In this document: one piece after another, positions 45,105 through 54,213 of the stretch | Layout of the letters: each line of letters begins with the position of its first letter | Position numbering within the stretch: the first letter of the stretch is position 1 | DNA from: Nitrospirae bacterium GWB2_47_37 | Lineage (GTDB): Bacteria > Nitrospirota > Thermodesulfovibrionia > Thermodesulfovibrionales > Dissulfurispiraceae | Assembly (NCBI GenBank): GCA_001803635.1 | Contig: MHDU01000080.1 | Location: 1 to 64,000 of the forward strand | Direction of reading: 5' to 3' | DNA: 64,000 bases | Made by a program: the position numbers and the translations under genes | The notes under the pieces: generated by a model | What the model saw: the letters and a program-made list of their open reading frames with translations, nothing else | The model's database searches: none | What the model was told of the DNA's origin: nothing

Positions 45105-45419
45105 CTATTTTACAAATGAACAGCAGTAATCGGTAAGGGATTTAACCTTCAACTGAAACTTGGAGTTTGCAGGGATATTAAACGACTCCACGCCCTTTAT
45201 GGTTTTCCAAGAGTCTTCGCCGGGGAGAAGCACATCGAGGTCGCCCGACAGTATCTCCATAATCTCGGCGTCTGCGGTATTGAATTCGTACTCGCCGGGG
45301 AGCATTATTCCAAGGGTTTTCCTGGAGCCGTCATCAAACAGTATGGTCCTGCTCGTTACCTTGCCGTCAAAATAGACATTAGCCTTTTTCACAACAGTTA
45401 CGCCTTTGAACTCGGACAT
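45105..45419 (-). CDS. ppnP: Pyrimidine/purine nucleoside phosphorylase PpnP
   Basis: A 104-residue cupin-like protein of the PpnP (formerly DUF1255/YaiE) family, which phosphorolyses several nucleosides. Signatures: [30 protein letters not shown] and [15 protein letters not shown]. Full length and monocistronic. Confidence 0.88.
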   Translation of the reverse strand: MSEFKGVTVVKKANVYFDGKVTSRTILFDDGSRKTLGIMLPGEYEFNTADAEIMEILSGDLDVLLPGEDSWKTIKGVESFNIPANSKFQLKVKSLTDYCCSFVK

Positions 45420-45545
45420 CTCTCACCTCATGTATATTTGGATTTACCGGAACTGTAAACTTTATCAAAATTGCGCGTGCATATGCAATATCTCATAAAA
45501 ACAGCATTTTTTTATTCAGGGATAATTATTTTCGACTTCTTTTTA

Positions 45546-45582
45546 TTGACTCTTTGACTGACCGGTCAGTATAATAACCTCA
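45546..45582 (+). promoter_or_regulatory. Promoter with embedded operator of the tetR-family gene
   Basis: TTGACT (45546-45551), an 18-bp spacer and TATAAT (45570-45575). The perfect palindrome ACTGACCGGTCAGT (45557-45570) fills the spacer, as for an autorepressor. The predicted start falls at the ATG itself, so the transcript may be leaderless. Confidence 0.75.
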
Positions 45583-46133
45583 TGCCCGGCAAAAAAGATT
45601 CCATACTCGGCGCCGCTATAGGCCTTTTCTCCAAACGGCCGTACCATATGGTGGCTATGGACGATATAGCGCGGAAGGCGCGGGTAGCGAAGGGGACCCT
45701 TTATTACCATTTCAGGTCCAAGGAAGACCTTTACGCGGCGCTGCTGCGGGATGGCCTTGACAACCTCCTTATGCGTCTTAAGGCCGAGTCGAACGAAGAT
45801 ACTATTGAAGATCTGAAGCTCTTTATAAACGGGCTCGCTGAATTTTTCAGCGAAAAAAAAGAATTTTTCGAGGTGCTCAAGAGGGAAGAAGGCAAGCTCC
45901 TCTCAAAGAAGTTAAAGAACTGTTATGAAAAGACATGCTCCGTTAAGGGCTTGCTCCACTGCATATTGCAAAAAGGGATCGACGAAGGGTTGTTCAGGAG
46001 CGACCTCAATGTGCAAGTGATTTCGGAGATAATTCTGGGGATGATTAAATCCGCTATTGACGGGAAAATAGAGACAAAGAAATTATCCGGCATCATATTC
46101 GATATGCTTATTTACGGCATAAAGGCGCAATAA
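45582..46133 (+). CDS. TetR-family transcriptional repressor
   Basis: A 183-residue regulator. The N-terminal TetR HTH is complete (ILGAAIGLFSKRPYHMVAMD, then KGTLYYHFRSKEDLYAAL). The C-terminal ligand domain is generic. It probably represses itself through the palindrome in its own promoter. No target gene is adjacent on the same strand. Confidence 0.9.
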   Translation: MPGKKDSILGAAIGLFSKRPYHMVAMDDIARKARVAKGTLYYHFRSKEDLYAALLRDGLDNLLMRLKAESNEDTIEDLKLFINGLAEFFSEKKEFFEVLKREEGKLLSKKLKNCYEKTCSVKGLLHCILQKGIDEGLFRSDLNVQVISEIILGMIKSAIDGKIETKKLSGIIFDMLIYGIKAQ

Positions 46134-46252
46134 AAGTTAACCCGCCCGCGCGGGATGATTCACCCTCCCTTCCCGCGCAGGCATACCCCCGACAGGGCAA
46201 ACTCCCCCTTTGCCCTGTTAAGGTTCCTAAACATTTAGGAACCCAAAACATA

Positions 46253-46287
46253 AGCCCTCCCTGCCCCCAGGGAGGGCTGTTTTTTAT
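46253..46287 (+). terminator. Intrinsic terminator downstream of the tetR-family gene
   Basis: AGCCCTCCC pairs with GGGAGGGCT and is followed by GTTTTTTAT. A second small hairpin (GGTTCCTAAA/TTTAGGAACC, 46222-46243) precedes it. Confidence 0.75.
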
Positions 46288-46296
46288 ATCTGAGGG

Positions 46297-46488
46297 TTAC
46301 TCCTGAAGCCTTATCGCTTCCACCGGACAGTTCTCGGCAGCAGCCTCGCAGCAACCCACGAACTCGCACGCCTCTTCATCTATTACTTCAGACTTGCCGG
46401 TAGACTCCGGCACATGAAAAACTGCCGGGCATATCTCCTCGCATGTGCCGCAGCCGATACATTTTTCCTCGTCGACTATTACATTCAT
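46297..46488 (-). CDS. Single-cluster [4Fe-4S] ferredoxin
   Basis: A 63-residue ferredoxin. Cluster ligands are CIGCGTCEEICP plus the distal NCPVEAI Cys. The middle has extra cysteines (CEFVGCCEAA) that may form a disulfide. A typical small electron carrier of anaerobes. Confidence 0.9.
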   Translation of the reverse strand: MNVIVDEEKCIGCGTCEEICPAVFHVPESTGKSEVIDEEACEFVGCCEAAAENCPVEAIRLQE

Positions 46489-46514
46489 TTATAAAACTCC
46501 TGATATTACTATTA

Positions 46515-46729
46515 CCCAAATTGAGCAATTCTTATGTCTACAATATCTGTCGGATGCTGCGGAAAGACTTTAAACCACGCACTTGCAAATACATTTATCT
46601 TGTATCCGTCATCTACAACATTGGATACTTGTTGAGTGATGCATTTATAATCTCCCACATTCAACACTTGAACAGACACTTTTTAAAGTCTTGGAGCAGT
46701 ATCCGACAGATAAAATCGCTCAACTTAGG
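46515..46729 (-). mobile_element. MITE-like palindromic element, copy 2
   Basis: A 215-bp element with imperfect terminal inverted repeats of about 50 bp (ends CCYAAATTGAGC and CCTAAGTTGAGCG). It is homologous in inverted orientation to 59072-59282, with near-identity in the centre. Flanking TTA on both sides may be a target duplication. One end abuts the stop codon of the gene at 46730. Confidence 0.75.
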
Positions 46730-47668
46730 TTATAGTTCCTCGATTATCATCGCCGCAAGCAACGGGAACATTATCTCGTGATGCCCTGTAAGCGCGAAAC
46801 ACCGGCCTTTTGTCATGGTCGGCCTGCGGAGCACATTCTCCCGCGGCCTGTAATGCTGGATAAAATCCATATTCGCGGTGGTGAATTCCTCGACCTTATG
46901 CCCTAAATTCCGCGCAACGGTCAACGCCTTTAAAAAAACCTCGGGAAGCACGACCGCAGATCCCATGTTTATGTACACGCCGCCTTCGAGGTCGGCGATC
47001 ACGGAGGTCAACAGCCTGAAGTCCCTTAGACTGCCTTCGCCGATTGAGGCGCCGTCAGCCTCCGGATGCATGTGTATGATATCAGAGCCTATCGCCACAT
47101 GAACCGTGGCGGGCAGATCGAGGGCGCATGCCGTCCTGAATATGCTCTTGTCCTTGAGTTCAAAACCGGACGAATCGATGAAACCGCCGATAGAGCGTCC
47201 TATCCCGAGGCCTTGTTTCACGCCGGCGGTTATCGCATTATTGAGCATCTGTCCCGTTTCTTTAGCCATTCCGAATGTTCCAGTGCACAACTCCCTTGCC
47301 ACATCCTCGGAGGTATGGCCTGCGTATGCGATCTCAAAGTCATGAACAATGCATGCCCCGTTGGTCGCAATCGCGGTTATCACGCCCCTTTGCATAAGGT
47401 CGATGATTAAAGGCGACAGCCCGACTTTGATGGGGTGCGCGCCCATGCCGAGGATAACAGGCCTTTTGTTCTTATGTGCGCTTACAACAGCCCCGGCAAC
47501 GGCCTTTAAATCGTCCGCGGCAAGGAAGCCGGGAAGCCTGCCTGTGAATTCGGAAAAAGGACTGCCCTTTTCATGGGGCACGGCGGATTTTTCTATCGAC
47601 ACCTTGCTGCTCCTTTCCTTAATGGAGTAGGTCTTAATCCCCTTCACGTCTATATGCAGGTATTTCAT
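46730..47668 (-). CDS. Deoxyhypusine synthase-like protein (tentative)
   Basis: A 312-residue soluble protein. The segments RPVILGMGAHPIKVGLSPLI and ITAIATNGACIVHDFEIAY, with GGVYINMGSAVVLPEVF later, resemble the nucleotide-binding fold of deoxyhypusine synthase-like proteins in bacteria, but the assignment is weak. The ATG at 47668 (MKYLHIDVKG) is preferred over a longer frame that would run through the rpsT leader. Substrate unknown. Confidence 0.45.
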   Translation of the reverse strand: MKYLHIDVKGIKTYSIKERSSKVSIEKSAVPHEKGSPFSEFTGRLPGFLAADDLKAVAGAVVSAHKNKRPVILGMGAHPIKVGLSPLIIDLMQRGVITAIATNGACIVHDFEIAYAGHTSEDVARELCTGTFGMAKETGQMLNNAITAGVKQGLGIGRSIGGFIDSSGFELKDKSIFRTACALDLPATVHVAIGSDIIHMHPEADGASIGEGSLRDFRLLTSVIADLEGGVYINMGSAVVLPEVFLKALTVARNLGHKVEEFTTANMDFIQHYRPRENVLRRPTMTKGRCFALTGHHEIMFPLLAAMIIEEL

Positions 47669-47777
47669 ATGCAGCAATTTTAGCACAAATATTGATTTTC
47701 TGTTAAGGTTTATGCTATTTTTATTAGCTGTCAGCTTACAGGCTGCAGTTTTAAAAGCTATTCTTAGGAGGATACAA

Positions 47778-48065
47778 TTGGCAGGTAAAGCAGCACCTAA
47801 AAAGAATCTCTCGACCATCAAAAGGGTACGTCAGGCTGAAAAACTGAGTCTCCGTAATCAGTCTATGCAGACAAGGATAAAGACATACATTACGAAATTA
47901 GAGGCGGCATTCCCCGAAAAGAACAAGGAAAACATAGACAAGTTGTTAAAGGCGGCTGTTAAGGTTATAAGCAGCGCTGCATCAAAGGGAATAATTCATA
48001 AAAACACCGCATCGAGAAAAATTTCCCGGATCACCAAAAAGGCAAACACAGCCATAGCAAGCTAA
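47778..48065 (+). CDS. rpsT: 30S ribosomal protein S20
   Basis: A 95-residue ribosomal protein that binds 16S rRNA in the body of the small subunit. Typical features are the start AGKAAPKKNLSTIKRVRQAEK and the C-terminal GIIHKNTASRKISRITKK. The TTG start at 47778 is selected because it follows GGAGG by 6 bp and gives the conserved length. Confidence 0.95.
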   Translation: MAGKAAPKKNLSTIKRVRQAEKLSLRNQSMQTRIKTYITKLEAAFPEKNKENIDKLLKAAVKVISSAASKGIIHKNTASRKISRITKKANTAIAS

Positions 48066-48104
48066 AGTTATCTTGAAGATTAAGCGGATACCGCTTTCCG
48101 CTTT

Positions 48105-48989
48105 TTAATTTTTAAGCAGTTTTATCAGCAGGTCTTCCATGACATGACTTTTAGATGTCTTGATTCCCGCATCGGCCTCGTGCAACAGCCTGAAAACGCG
48201 GTTGAATGCTCTTTCTTCCCTGTCCTGAGTTCTGGAACGGAGGCTCGCATACTGCCAGTTAAGCGCGCCTAACAGCATCTGCGGCTCGCTGTTTTTGCTT
48301 ACGTTCTCGAATATCCTGAATACTTCTTTTTTATCTTTATTCCTGAGGGCGTTGACGAGGTCAAAGGCGCTGTATTCCGCGCCGGCGTAAACCATCCCCT
48401 TGATGTCATCCATGTCTACCCGGGACGTATTCCACGATGAAAATTTCTCTATTTCCGAAGAAAGCATCCCAAGGTCCGTGCCCACGCAATTTATCAGGTA
48501 TTCTACTGCCCTGTCCGTAAGTTCCACGCCCTTGCCCTTAGCCCTGCCGGTTATCCACAATGGGATCTCTTTTTCAGGCACGTTCAGGCCTATTGTCTTC
48601 ATATTTTTAGAAACAGACGCGTCAAAAAGCTTTGGAGACGTCCCTTCAAACAACATTATTAGAAGGGATGTATTCGAAGGGGCTGAAAGGTAATCCTCAA
48701 TTTTTTTAACGTCTTTTTTGGGGATCTTTTGAATATTTTGAATAACGACAACCCGCCTTTCGGATAGAAAAGGCAGGGTATTAAGCACATCAACCATCTG
48801 CTCCATGGGCTTGGCGTCATCCGGAGATTTAATATCGAAGACATCGAAGTTAAAGGCATCCGCCCCTTGATACCTCTCTTTTACAGCCGACAATGCCTCA
48901 TGAAGCAAAAAATTCTCGGAGGAATAAAACAGATACGCGGGAGACGGCAGTTCCTTTGAAAGCTCCTGCTGAAACTGCTTAATGCTCAT
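48105..48989 (-). CDS. holA: DNA polymerase III delta subunit
   Basis: A 294-residue clamp-loader subunit that opens the beta clamp. It begins with KELPSPAYLFYSSENFLLHE and has FLSERRVVVIQNI and ELTDRAVEYLINCVGTDLGM, the pattern of HolA proteins. The start overlaps the lptE-like stop by 4 bp. Confidence 0.9.
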   Translation of the reverse strand: MSIKQFQQELSKELPSPAYLFYSSENFLLHEALSAVKERYQGADAFNFDVFDIKSPDDAKPMEQMVDVLNTLPFLSERRVVVIQNIQKIPKKDVKKIEDYLSAPSNTSLLIMLFEGTSPKLFDASVSKNMKTIGLNVPEKEIPLWITGRAKGKGVELTDRAVEYLINCVGTDLGMLSSEIEKFSSWNTSRVDMDDIKGMVYAGAEYSAFDLVNALRNKDKKEVFRIFENVSKNSEPQMLLGALNWQYASLRSRTQDREERAFNRVFRLLHEADAGIKTSKSHVMEDLLIKLLKN

Positions 48990-49900
48990 TTTTTGGCTTC
49001 TTCGGAAGCGTCCTGATGTTTCAATATTTCGCCCGGATAGGCGGCTTCCAGTAAAAGCCTGTTAAGGCGGAGGCGTTCGATCCCGGACGGATTCTTTTTT
49101 ATGAGTTCTTTTACATCCCGCGAAAGCATGATATGCGCGAAGCGGTTTTCATCATAAATGCCTACACCCTGCAATATTTCGTTAAGACCGCCGACCAAGG
49201 CGTTTTTGGCCTTGTCGGACGCTTCCTTCGAGACGCTGTCTCCGCTTAATAACTGCCGGGTATCCGGCGATAAACGCTCCCTGATGTATAAAGATACGGG
49301 ATCTTTCGGATCTCTCATCTTTGACTTCAGGGAATCAATATCTTTAATGTCCGTCGCGGCGAGCATCAGATAAGCGAAATTTTTTGGCGTGTTATAACTT
49401 ATCGCCCTCGCGACTTCCTGCGCGATATTCTTTAACGCGCCGTTTGTCGAGATATCCTTCTGGGCGAGTACGTCTTCAAGCCTCGCGGAAGTGCTGAAAT
49501 ATGTGATAAAAGGGTTATCGGCCACAAGCGGAACGGACCTGCCGGTTGACGTATCCACAAGATTGAAGCTCGCTTTAACAATAACCTGATATTGAGTTGC
49601 TACCAGATTCTGTTCGTTTAAGGGCAGCAGCTCGAATTTCGTTATTTTCCCTTCGAGTTTGTATTTTGCGGATCGGCTGACGGAAAAACCGTACTCCGCA
49701 AATGTCTCCGCGAGGGATCTGATGAACCTGTCCTGCAGCTTAGGTTCGAGCGTCTTATTCTCTATCTTTCCGACCGCTATCGTATCAAACGGCAGGTTGG
49801 CCTTTGTCTGAATGGCGTAGCCGCTGCAGCCGTAAACAACGAACAGCAGGCAGCAGACCATGAACAACAATAAAAAACGCCTTGATTTTAAATTTTTCAT
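48986..49900 (-). CDS. lptE: LptE-like LPS-assembly lipoprotein
   Basis: A 304-residue lipoprotein with lipobox VYGCSG (Cys at about residue 25). The segment DTIAVGKIENKTLEPKLQDRF and the downstream LVATQYQVIVKASFNLVD match the LptE/RlpB family, which plugs the LptD barrel. It is longer than usual: the C-terminal 110 residues (from about KDPVSLYIRERL) are extra, helical and of unknown role. Context leuS-lptE-holA is common. Confidence 0.82.
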   Translation of the reverse strand: MKNLKSRRFLLLFMVCCLLFVVYGCSGYAIQTKANLPFDTIAVGKIENKTLEPKLQDRFIRSLAETFAEYGFSVSRSAKYKLEGKITKFELLPLNEQNLVATQYQVIVKASFNLVDTSTGRSVPLVADNPFITYFSTSARLEDVLAQKDISTNGALKNIAQEVARAISYNTPKNFAYLMLAATDIKDIDSLKSKMRDPKDPVSLYIRERLSPDTRQLLSGDSVSKEASDKAKNALVGGLNEILQGVGIYDENRFAHIMLSRDVKELIKKNPSGIERLRLNRLLLEAAYPGEILKHQDASEEAKK

Positions 49901-49916
49901 TATCGTCTCTTGCCTA

Positions 49917-52475
49917 TTATCCTAACACAATATTGACCAGTTTTCCCTTAACAACGACAACTTTTTTTATCTCCCTGCCGTCAAGCATCTCTTTTACGCG
50001 CTCATCCTGCAATGCCCTCTGCCTCGCGTCTTCGTCCGTCAAACCGGCAGGAGCAAGCATCTTAGCTTTCAGCTTGCCGTTTATCTGCACCACAAGTTCT
50101 ATCTCTTCGTCCTTTGCGAGGGTTTCATCCCATTCCGGCCACGGCTGCTCGAAGATGCTCGGATTTCCGCCTGTTGCCTCCCATAATTCCTCCGCGAAAT
50201 GAGGGGCAAAGGGAGCCAACATCATTAAAGTGTTTTTAACGGCAAAGCCGAGCGCGGATCGGTCTTCTTCATTCTCCGGAGTAAAGGATGACATCTCGTT
50301 CACAAGTTCCATAAGAGCGGCTATAGCCGTATTGAAATGATAGTCCTTTTCTATATCGTCGGTCACCTTTCTTATTGTCTGATGGGTCTTTCTTAACAAC
50401 CGTGATGCGTAATCCGTAATGCGTGATGCGCCGGTTATATTTTCCTTTGACTCATCACGCTTTACGCATAACGCATTATTGTTTTTATAAACGATTCCCC
50501 ACACCTTATTCAAAAACCTGTATGCCCCTTCCACGCCCTTATCCGACCATTCGAGGTCTCTCTCCGGAGGCGCTGCGAAAAGAGAGAAAAGCCTCATGGT
50601 ATCGGCGCCGTATTTTTTTATGAGGGCATCGGGATCTATCACGTTCTTTTTCGATTTGGACATCTTTTCTATGCGGCCTTTTTCGACCTGTTTGCCGCAA
50701 TTGACGCACCTGCCGTCTTTAACCTCCTCCGGAAAAAGCCAGTCGTGATCCGGGCACTTCCATGTCTCCTTGCAGACCATCCCCTGCGTCAGCAGGTTAC
50801 GGAACGGCTCGCCGGAGGAAATAACACCGAGGTCTCTCATGCACCTTGTGAAAAACCTCGAATAAAGCAGATGCAGCACAGCGTGCTCGATGCCCCCTAT
50901 GTATTGATCTACGGGCATCCAGTAGTTTATAGGCGATTTCAGATTTGAAATTTGAGATTTCAGATCGATGTCATCTTTCAGGCAATAGGCGATAAAATAC
51001 CACGAGGAATCCACAAACGTATCCATTGTGTCAGTCTCTCTTTTAGCGTTGCCGCCGCACGCGGGACATTTAACATTCAGGAACCTCTCCGACTCCAAAA
51101 GCGGAGAGCCCCCCTTGCCGGTAAAACTGACATCTTCCGGCAATATCACAGGAAGGTCATTTTCGGGGACAGGAACTATCCCGCACTTATCGCAATAAAT
51201 TATCGGAATTGGAGTTCCCCAATACCTCTGTCTCGAAATGCCCCAGTCCCTGATTTTATAGTTGACCGTCCGTTTGCCGGATTCCTTTTCTTCGATAAAT
51301 ACGGCAATCGCTCCCTTTGCGTCCGCGCTCTTAAACCCGTTAAATTTTCCTGAATTTATCAGAGTGCCTTCTCCTTCGAAGGCCTCATTCGGCATTTCTT
51401 CTTCCTGTCCGCCTTCGGGGATGATTACGGTCTTTATAGGAAGTCCGTATTTCTTTGCGAACTCGAAGTCCCTCTGGTCGTGTGCCGGCACTGACATGAT
51501 AGCGCCTGTTCCGTATCCCATAAGAACGAAATTAGCGACATACACCGGTATCTTTTCGCCTGTCAGCGGGTTAATTGCGTAATGCCCCGTGAATATCCCT
51601 TCCTTTGTTTCCTCTTTACCGGATTTCGCTTTTATAGCGTCAAGCGCGGTCTTGTCCTGAACAAGCCTTTCGGTCAGCGGATGTCCGGGCGCAAGGCACA
51701 TATATGTAACGCCGAATATTGTATCCGGCCTTGTTGTGTATATCCTTAATTTCTCATCGCCGGTTTCCAGCGGAAAATCCACCTCAACGCCCTCGCTCCT
51801 TCCTATCCAGTTCCTCTGCATGGCGACAACACGCTCGGGCCAGCCGGTAAGTTCGTCGCATCCCTGAAGCAATTCCTCAACATAGTCGGTAATTTTGAAA
51901 AACCACTGCTCAAGCTCTTTCTGAACCACCGCGCTGTCGCATCTCCAGCACGCGCCGTCTATGACCTGCTCGTTCGCGAGAACGGTAACGCACGACGGGC
52001 ACCAGTTCACAAACGAAGCCTTCTTATAGGCGAGGCCTTTTTCGTAAAGCTTAAGGAAGAACCACTGGTTCCATTTATAATATCCGGGGCTGCATGTGGC
52101 TGTTTCCCTGTCCCAGTCATAGCTCAGGCCCATGCGGTCGAGTTGTTTTTTCATGTAACCGATATTTTCGTACGTCCATTTGGCGGGGTGAACCCCGTGT
52201 TTGATGGCCGCGTTCTCGGCAGGCAGGCCGAAGGCATCCCATCCCATAGGATGAAGCACATTGAAGCCGCGCATCTTCTTATATCGCGCTATAACGTCTC
52301 CGATGGCGTAATTCCGGACATGGCCCATGTGTATCTTTCCGGAAGGATAGGGGAACATTTCGAGGCAGTAGAATTTCTTTTTGGAGGTATCGGCTTCAGC
52401 CTTGTGCAGCCCTTTGTCTGACCAGTATTTCTGCCGCTTTATTTCTATTTCGTCGAAGTCGTACCGTTCTTTCAT
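49917..52475 (-). CDS. leuS: Leucyl-tRNA synthetase
   Basis: An 852-residue class I synthetase with HMGHVRNY, the editing domain and the KMSKS motif (KMSKSKKNVIDPDAL). Two low-complexity inserts lie in frame: IDLKSQISNLKSPINYW (DNA 50935-50965, GATTTSA heptamers) before the tRNA-binding region, and a stretch around ITGASRITDYASRLLRK (DNA 50401-50480, CGTRATS heptamers followed by a complementary block). Core motifs are intact, so the enzyme should work. Confidence 0.95.
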   Translation of the reverse strand: MKERYDFDEIEIKRQKYWSDKGLHKAEADTSKKKFYCLEMFPYPSGKIHMGHVRNYAIGDVIARYKKMRGFNVLHPMGWDAFGLPAENAAIKHGVHPAKWTYENIGYMKKQLDRMGLSYDWDRETATCSPGYYKWNQWFFLKLYEKGLAYKKASFVNWCPSCVTVLANEQVIDGACWRCDSAVVQKELEQWFFKITDYVEELLQGCDELTGWPERVVAMQRNWIGRSEGVEVDFPLETGDEKLRIYTTRPDTIFGVTYMCLAPGHPLTERLVQDKTALDAIKAKSGKEETKEGIFTGHYAINPLTGEKIPVYVANFVLMGYGTGAIMSVPAHDQRDFEFAKKYGLPIKTVIIPEGGQEEEMPNEAFEGEGTLINSGKFNGFKSADAKGAIAVFIEEKESGKRTVNYKIRDWGISRQRYWGTPIPIIYCDKCGIVPVPENDLPVILPEDVSFTGKGGSPLLESERFLNVKCPACGGNAKRETDTMDTFVDSSWYFIAYCLKDDIDLKSQISNLKSPINYWMPVDQYIGGIEHAVLHLLYSRFFTRCMRDLGVISSGEPFRNLLTQGMVCKETWKCPDHDWLFPEEVKDGRCVNCGKQVEKGRIEKMSKSKKNVIDPDALIKKYGADTMRLFSLFAAPPERDLEWSDKGVEGAYRFLNKVWGIVYKNNNALCVKRDESKENITGASRITDYASRLLRKTHQTIRKVTDDIEKDYHFNTAIAALMELVNEMSSFTPENEEDRSALGFAVKNTLMMLAPFAPHFAEELWEATGGNPSIFEQPWPEWDETLAKDEEIELVVQINGKLKAKMLAPAGLTDEDARQRALQDERVKEMLDGREIKKVVVVKGKLVNIVLG
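50401..50480. repeat. CGTRATS heptamer repeat inside leuS
   Basis: CGTGATG, CGTAATC, CGTAATG, CGTGATG run from 50401 to 50428. A complementary block (CATCACG, CTTTACG, CATAACG, CATTATT) lies at 50453-50480, so the unit can fold back. The left boundary TTAACAACCGTGAT is shared with the repeat in mnmA. Confidence 0.75.
50935..50965. repeat. GATTTSA heptamer repeat inside leuS
   Basis: Units GATTTCA, GATTTGA, AATTTGA, GATTTCA followed by GAT. In frame, encoding the insert LKSQISNLKS. Confidence 0.7.
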
Positions 52476-52495
52476 GATTCCCCGCGCGCGATCTT

Positions 52496-53215
52496 TCAGA
52501 ATTTTATTCCCAGATCAGGGAATAACGCCGAAAGCTGTCCCATCCTGTTAGTCAGAAGCATAATGCCGAAGGCTATTAGAACCAAACCGCTGACGACCGT
52601 TATGACCCTCATGAATTTATTGAGCTTTCTCGTATAGGTAAAAAATACGTTTATGGCGAGCGTCGACAGTATAAAAGGTATCGCGAGCCCGAGCGAGTAA
52701 ACCGAGAGGAGTTTGAACCCGTAAGTTGCCGATGCCTGCGAGCTTGCGTATATCAAAATAGTTCCGAGTATCGGGCCTATGCAGGGAGTCCATCCGGCGG
52801 CAAAGCTCATCCCTATCAGGAATGCCCCGACATAACCCGCAGGCCCTTTATTTATGTGAAATCTCTTTTCCCTCATAAGGAAATCGAGCCTTATAAAGCC
52901 GGCTATGAATAAGCCGAATATGATCGTCAGAATGCCCCCGGCGATCCTGAGATAATCCTGATATTTAAGAAGCATGCCTCCGATCAGGGATGACGACGCT
53001 CCGAGCGATACGAATATCGTGGAAAAACCGAGGACAAAGGCAAAGGTGTTCCCAAGGGCCTTTGTTATGCGGGGCGACGATTTAAGCTCCTCCATGGATA
53101 ATCCGGTTATGAACGAAAGATAGGCGGGGACGAGAGGCAAAACGCACGGAGAGAGGAAAGACAAAATACCTGCCATAAATGCCAACGGAAAAGATACATC
53201 CTTCATCTCGCGCAC
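52496..53215 (-). CDS. ccdA: CcdA-type thiol-disulfide membrane transporter
   Basis: A 239-residue membrane protein with six or seven helices. The paired redox cysteines lie in LSFLSPCVLPLVPAYLSF and AAGWTPCIGPILG. It moves reducing equivalents to the periplasm for cytochrome c maturation or other thiol proteins. Overlaps the mogA stop by 13 bp. Confidence 0.9.
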   Translation of the reverse strand: MREMKDVSFPLAFMAGILSFLSPCVLPLVPAYLSFITGLSMEELKSSPRITKALGNTFAFVLGFSTIFVSLGASSSLIGGMLLKYQDYLRIAGGILTIIFGLFIAGFIRLDFLMREKRFHINKGPAGYVGAFLIGMSFAAGWTPCIGPILGTILIYASSQASATYGFKLLSVYSLGLAIPFILSTLAINVFFTYTRKLNKFMRVITVVSGLVLIAFGIMLLTNRMGQLSALFPDLGIKF

Positions 53216-53682
53216 TCTCCTGTATCGCCTTTGATCTTCTCTATGGCATGTGGAATAACATTTAGAATTACTTCCATATGCTCCTTTACGGCCTTAGGGC
53301 TTCCGGGCATGTTTATTATCAATGTCCGCCCCTTCACTCCCGCAACGGCCCTTGAAAGCATCGCCCTGTCGGTCTTTTTCAATCCTTCCATTCTCATGGC
53401 CTCCGCTATGCCGGGTATTTCCCTGTCTATCACATCGAGGGTGGCCTCGGGAGTAACGTCTCTCGGAGAAAGCCCGGTGCCGCCGGTAGTCAATATCAGG
53501 TCTACCTTATCCGCATATTCGAGCAGCTTATTTTTTATCAAATCCCTCTCGTCGGGCAAAATGTCATAATGCCTTACTTCGCCGATGCCTTTAAGCATTT
53601 CGGCAATAGCAGGGCCGCTTTTGTCTTCCCTTTCTCCTTTTGAACCCTTATCGCTCAATGTCAGGACGGCAATGGTTATCAT
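53203..53682 (-). CDS. mogA: Molybdopterin adenylyltransferase MogA/MoaB
   Basis: A 159-residue protein that adenylates molybdopterin before metal insertion. TTGGTGLSPRDVTPEATLDV is diagnostic, with GSPKAVKEHMEVIL near the C-terminus. It is coupled to the MOSC gene by a 4-bp overlap. Confidence 0.92.
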   Translation of the reverse strand: MITIAVLTLSDKGSKGEREDKSGPAIAEMLKGIGEVRHYDILPDERDLIKNKLLEYADKVDLILTTGGTGLSPRDVTPEATLDVIDREIPGIAEAMRMEGLKKTDRAMLSRAVAGVKGRTLIINMPGSPKAVKEHMEVILNVIPHAIEKIKGDTGECAR

Positions 53683-54119
53683 GCGGGAATTTCTACGGGG
53701 TCTCCTGTTTTGATCTTTCCGCCCTTCAGCACCTTGATGAATATTCCTTCCTTAGGCATTACGCAGTCGCCCGCCTGATAATATATCGCGCACCTCGTAT
53801 GGCATTCCTTGCCTATCTGACTCACTTCTCCGACGACCTCGCTTCCGATATTCATTTTTGTGCCGATAGGGAGCGAAACAAGGTCTATGTCCTCGGTGGT
53901 GATATTTTCCGCAAAGTCTCCGGGCTTTACATCGAGGCCCATAGCCTGCATCTTTTTTATGCTCTCGAGCGCAAGGAGGCTTACCTGCCTGTGCCATTGA
54001 GACGAGGCATGGGCGTCTCCCTCGATGCCCGAATTTTCGTTTATAACAGCCTCATCGACAGGCTTTTTCCGCATGCCTTTTTTCTCGCTGATGTTTATCG
54101 AAACAATTTTACCCGCCAT
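53679..54119 (-). CDS. MOSC-domain protein
   Basis: A 146-residue stand-alone MOSC domain, related to the C-terminus of molybdenum cofactor sulfurase. Key parts: GIEGDAHA, LGLDVKPGDFAENITTEDID, and the cysteine in CHTRCAIYYQAGDC. Genes for MOSC and MogA are often adjacent or fused, consistent with a joint role in molybdenum cofactor handling. Confidence 0.88.
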   Translation of the reverse strand: MAGKIVSINISEKKGMRKKPVDEAVINENSGIEGDAHASSQWHRQVSLLALESIKKMQAMGLDVKPGDFAENITTEDIDLVSLPIGTKMNIGSEVVGEVSQIGKECHTRCAIYYQAGDCVMPKEGIFIKVLKGGKIKTGDPVEIPA

Positions 54120-54213
54120 TTCAAACCTCTCTAAAGTTTTTATCTTTTAAAATAACACAAATAACAAATGGATGTCAGCAACGGAGACAACACATGCATT
54201 GAAGACTGTCGGG

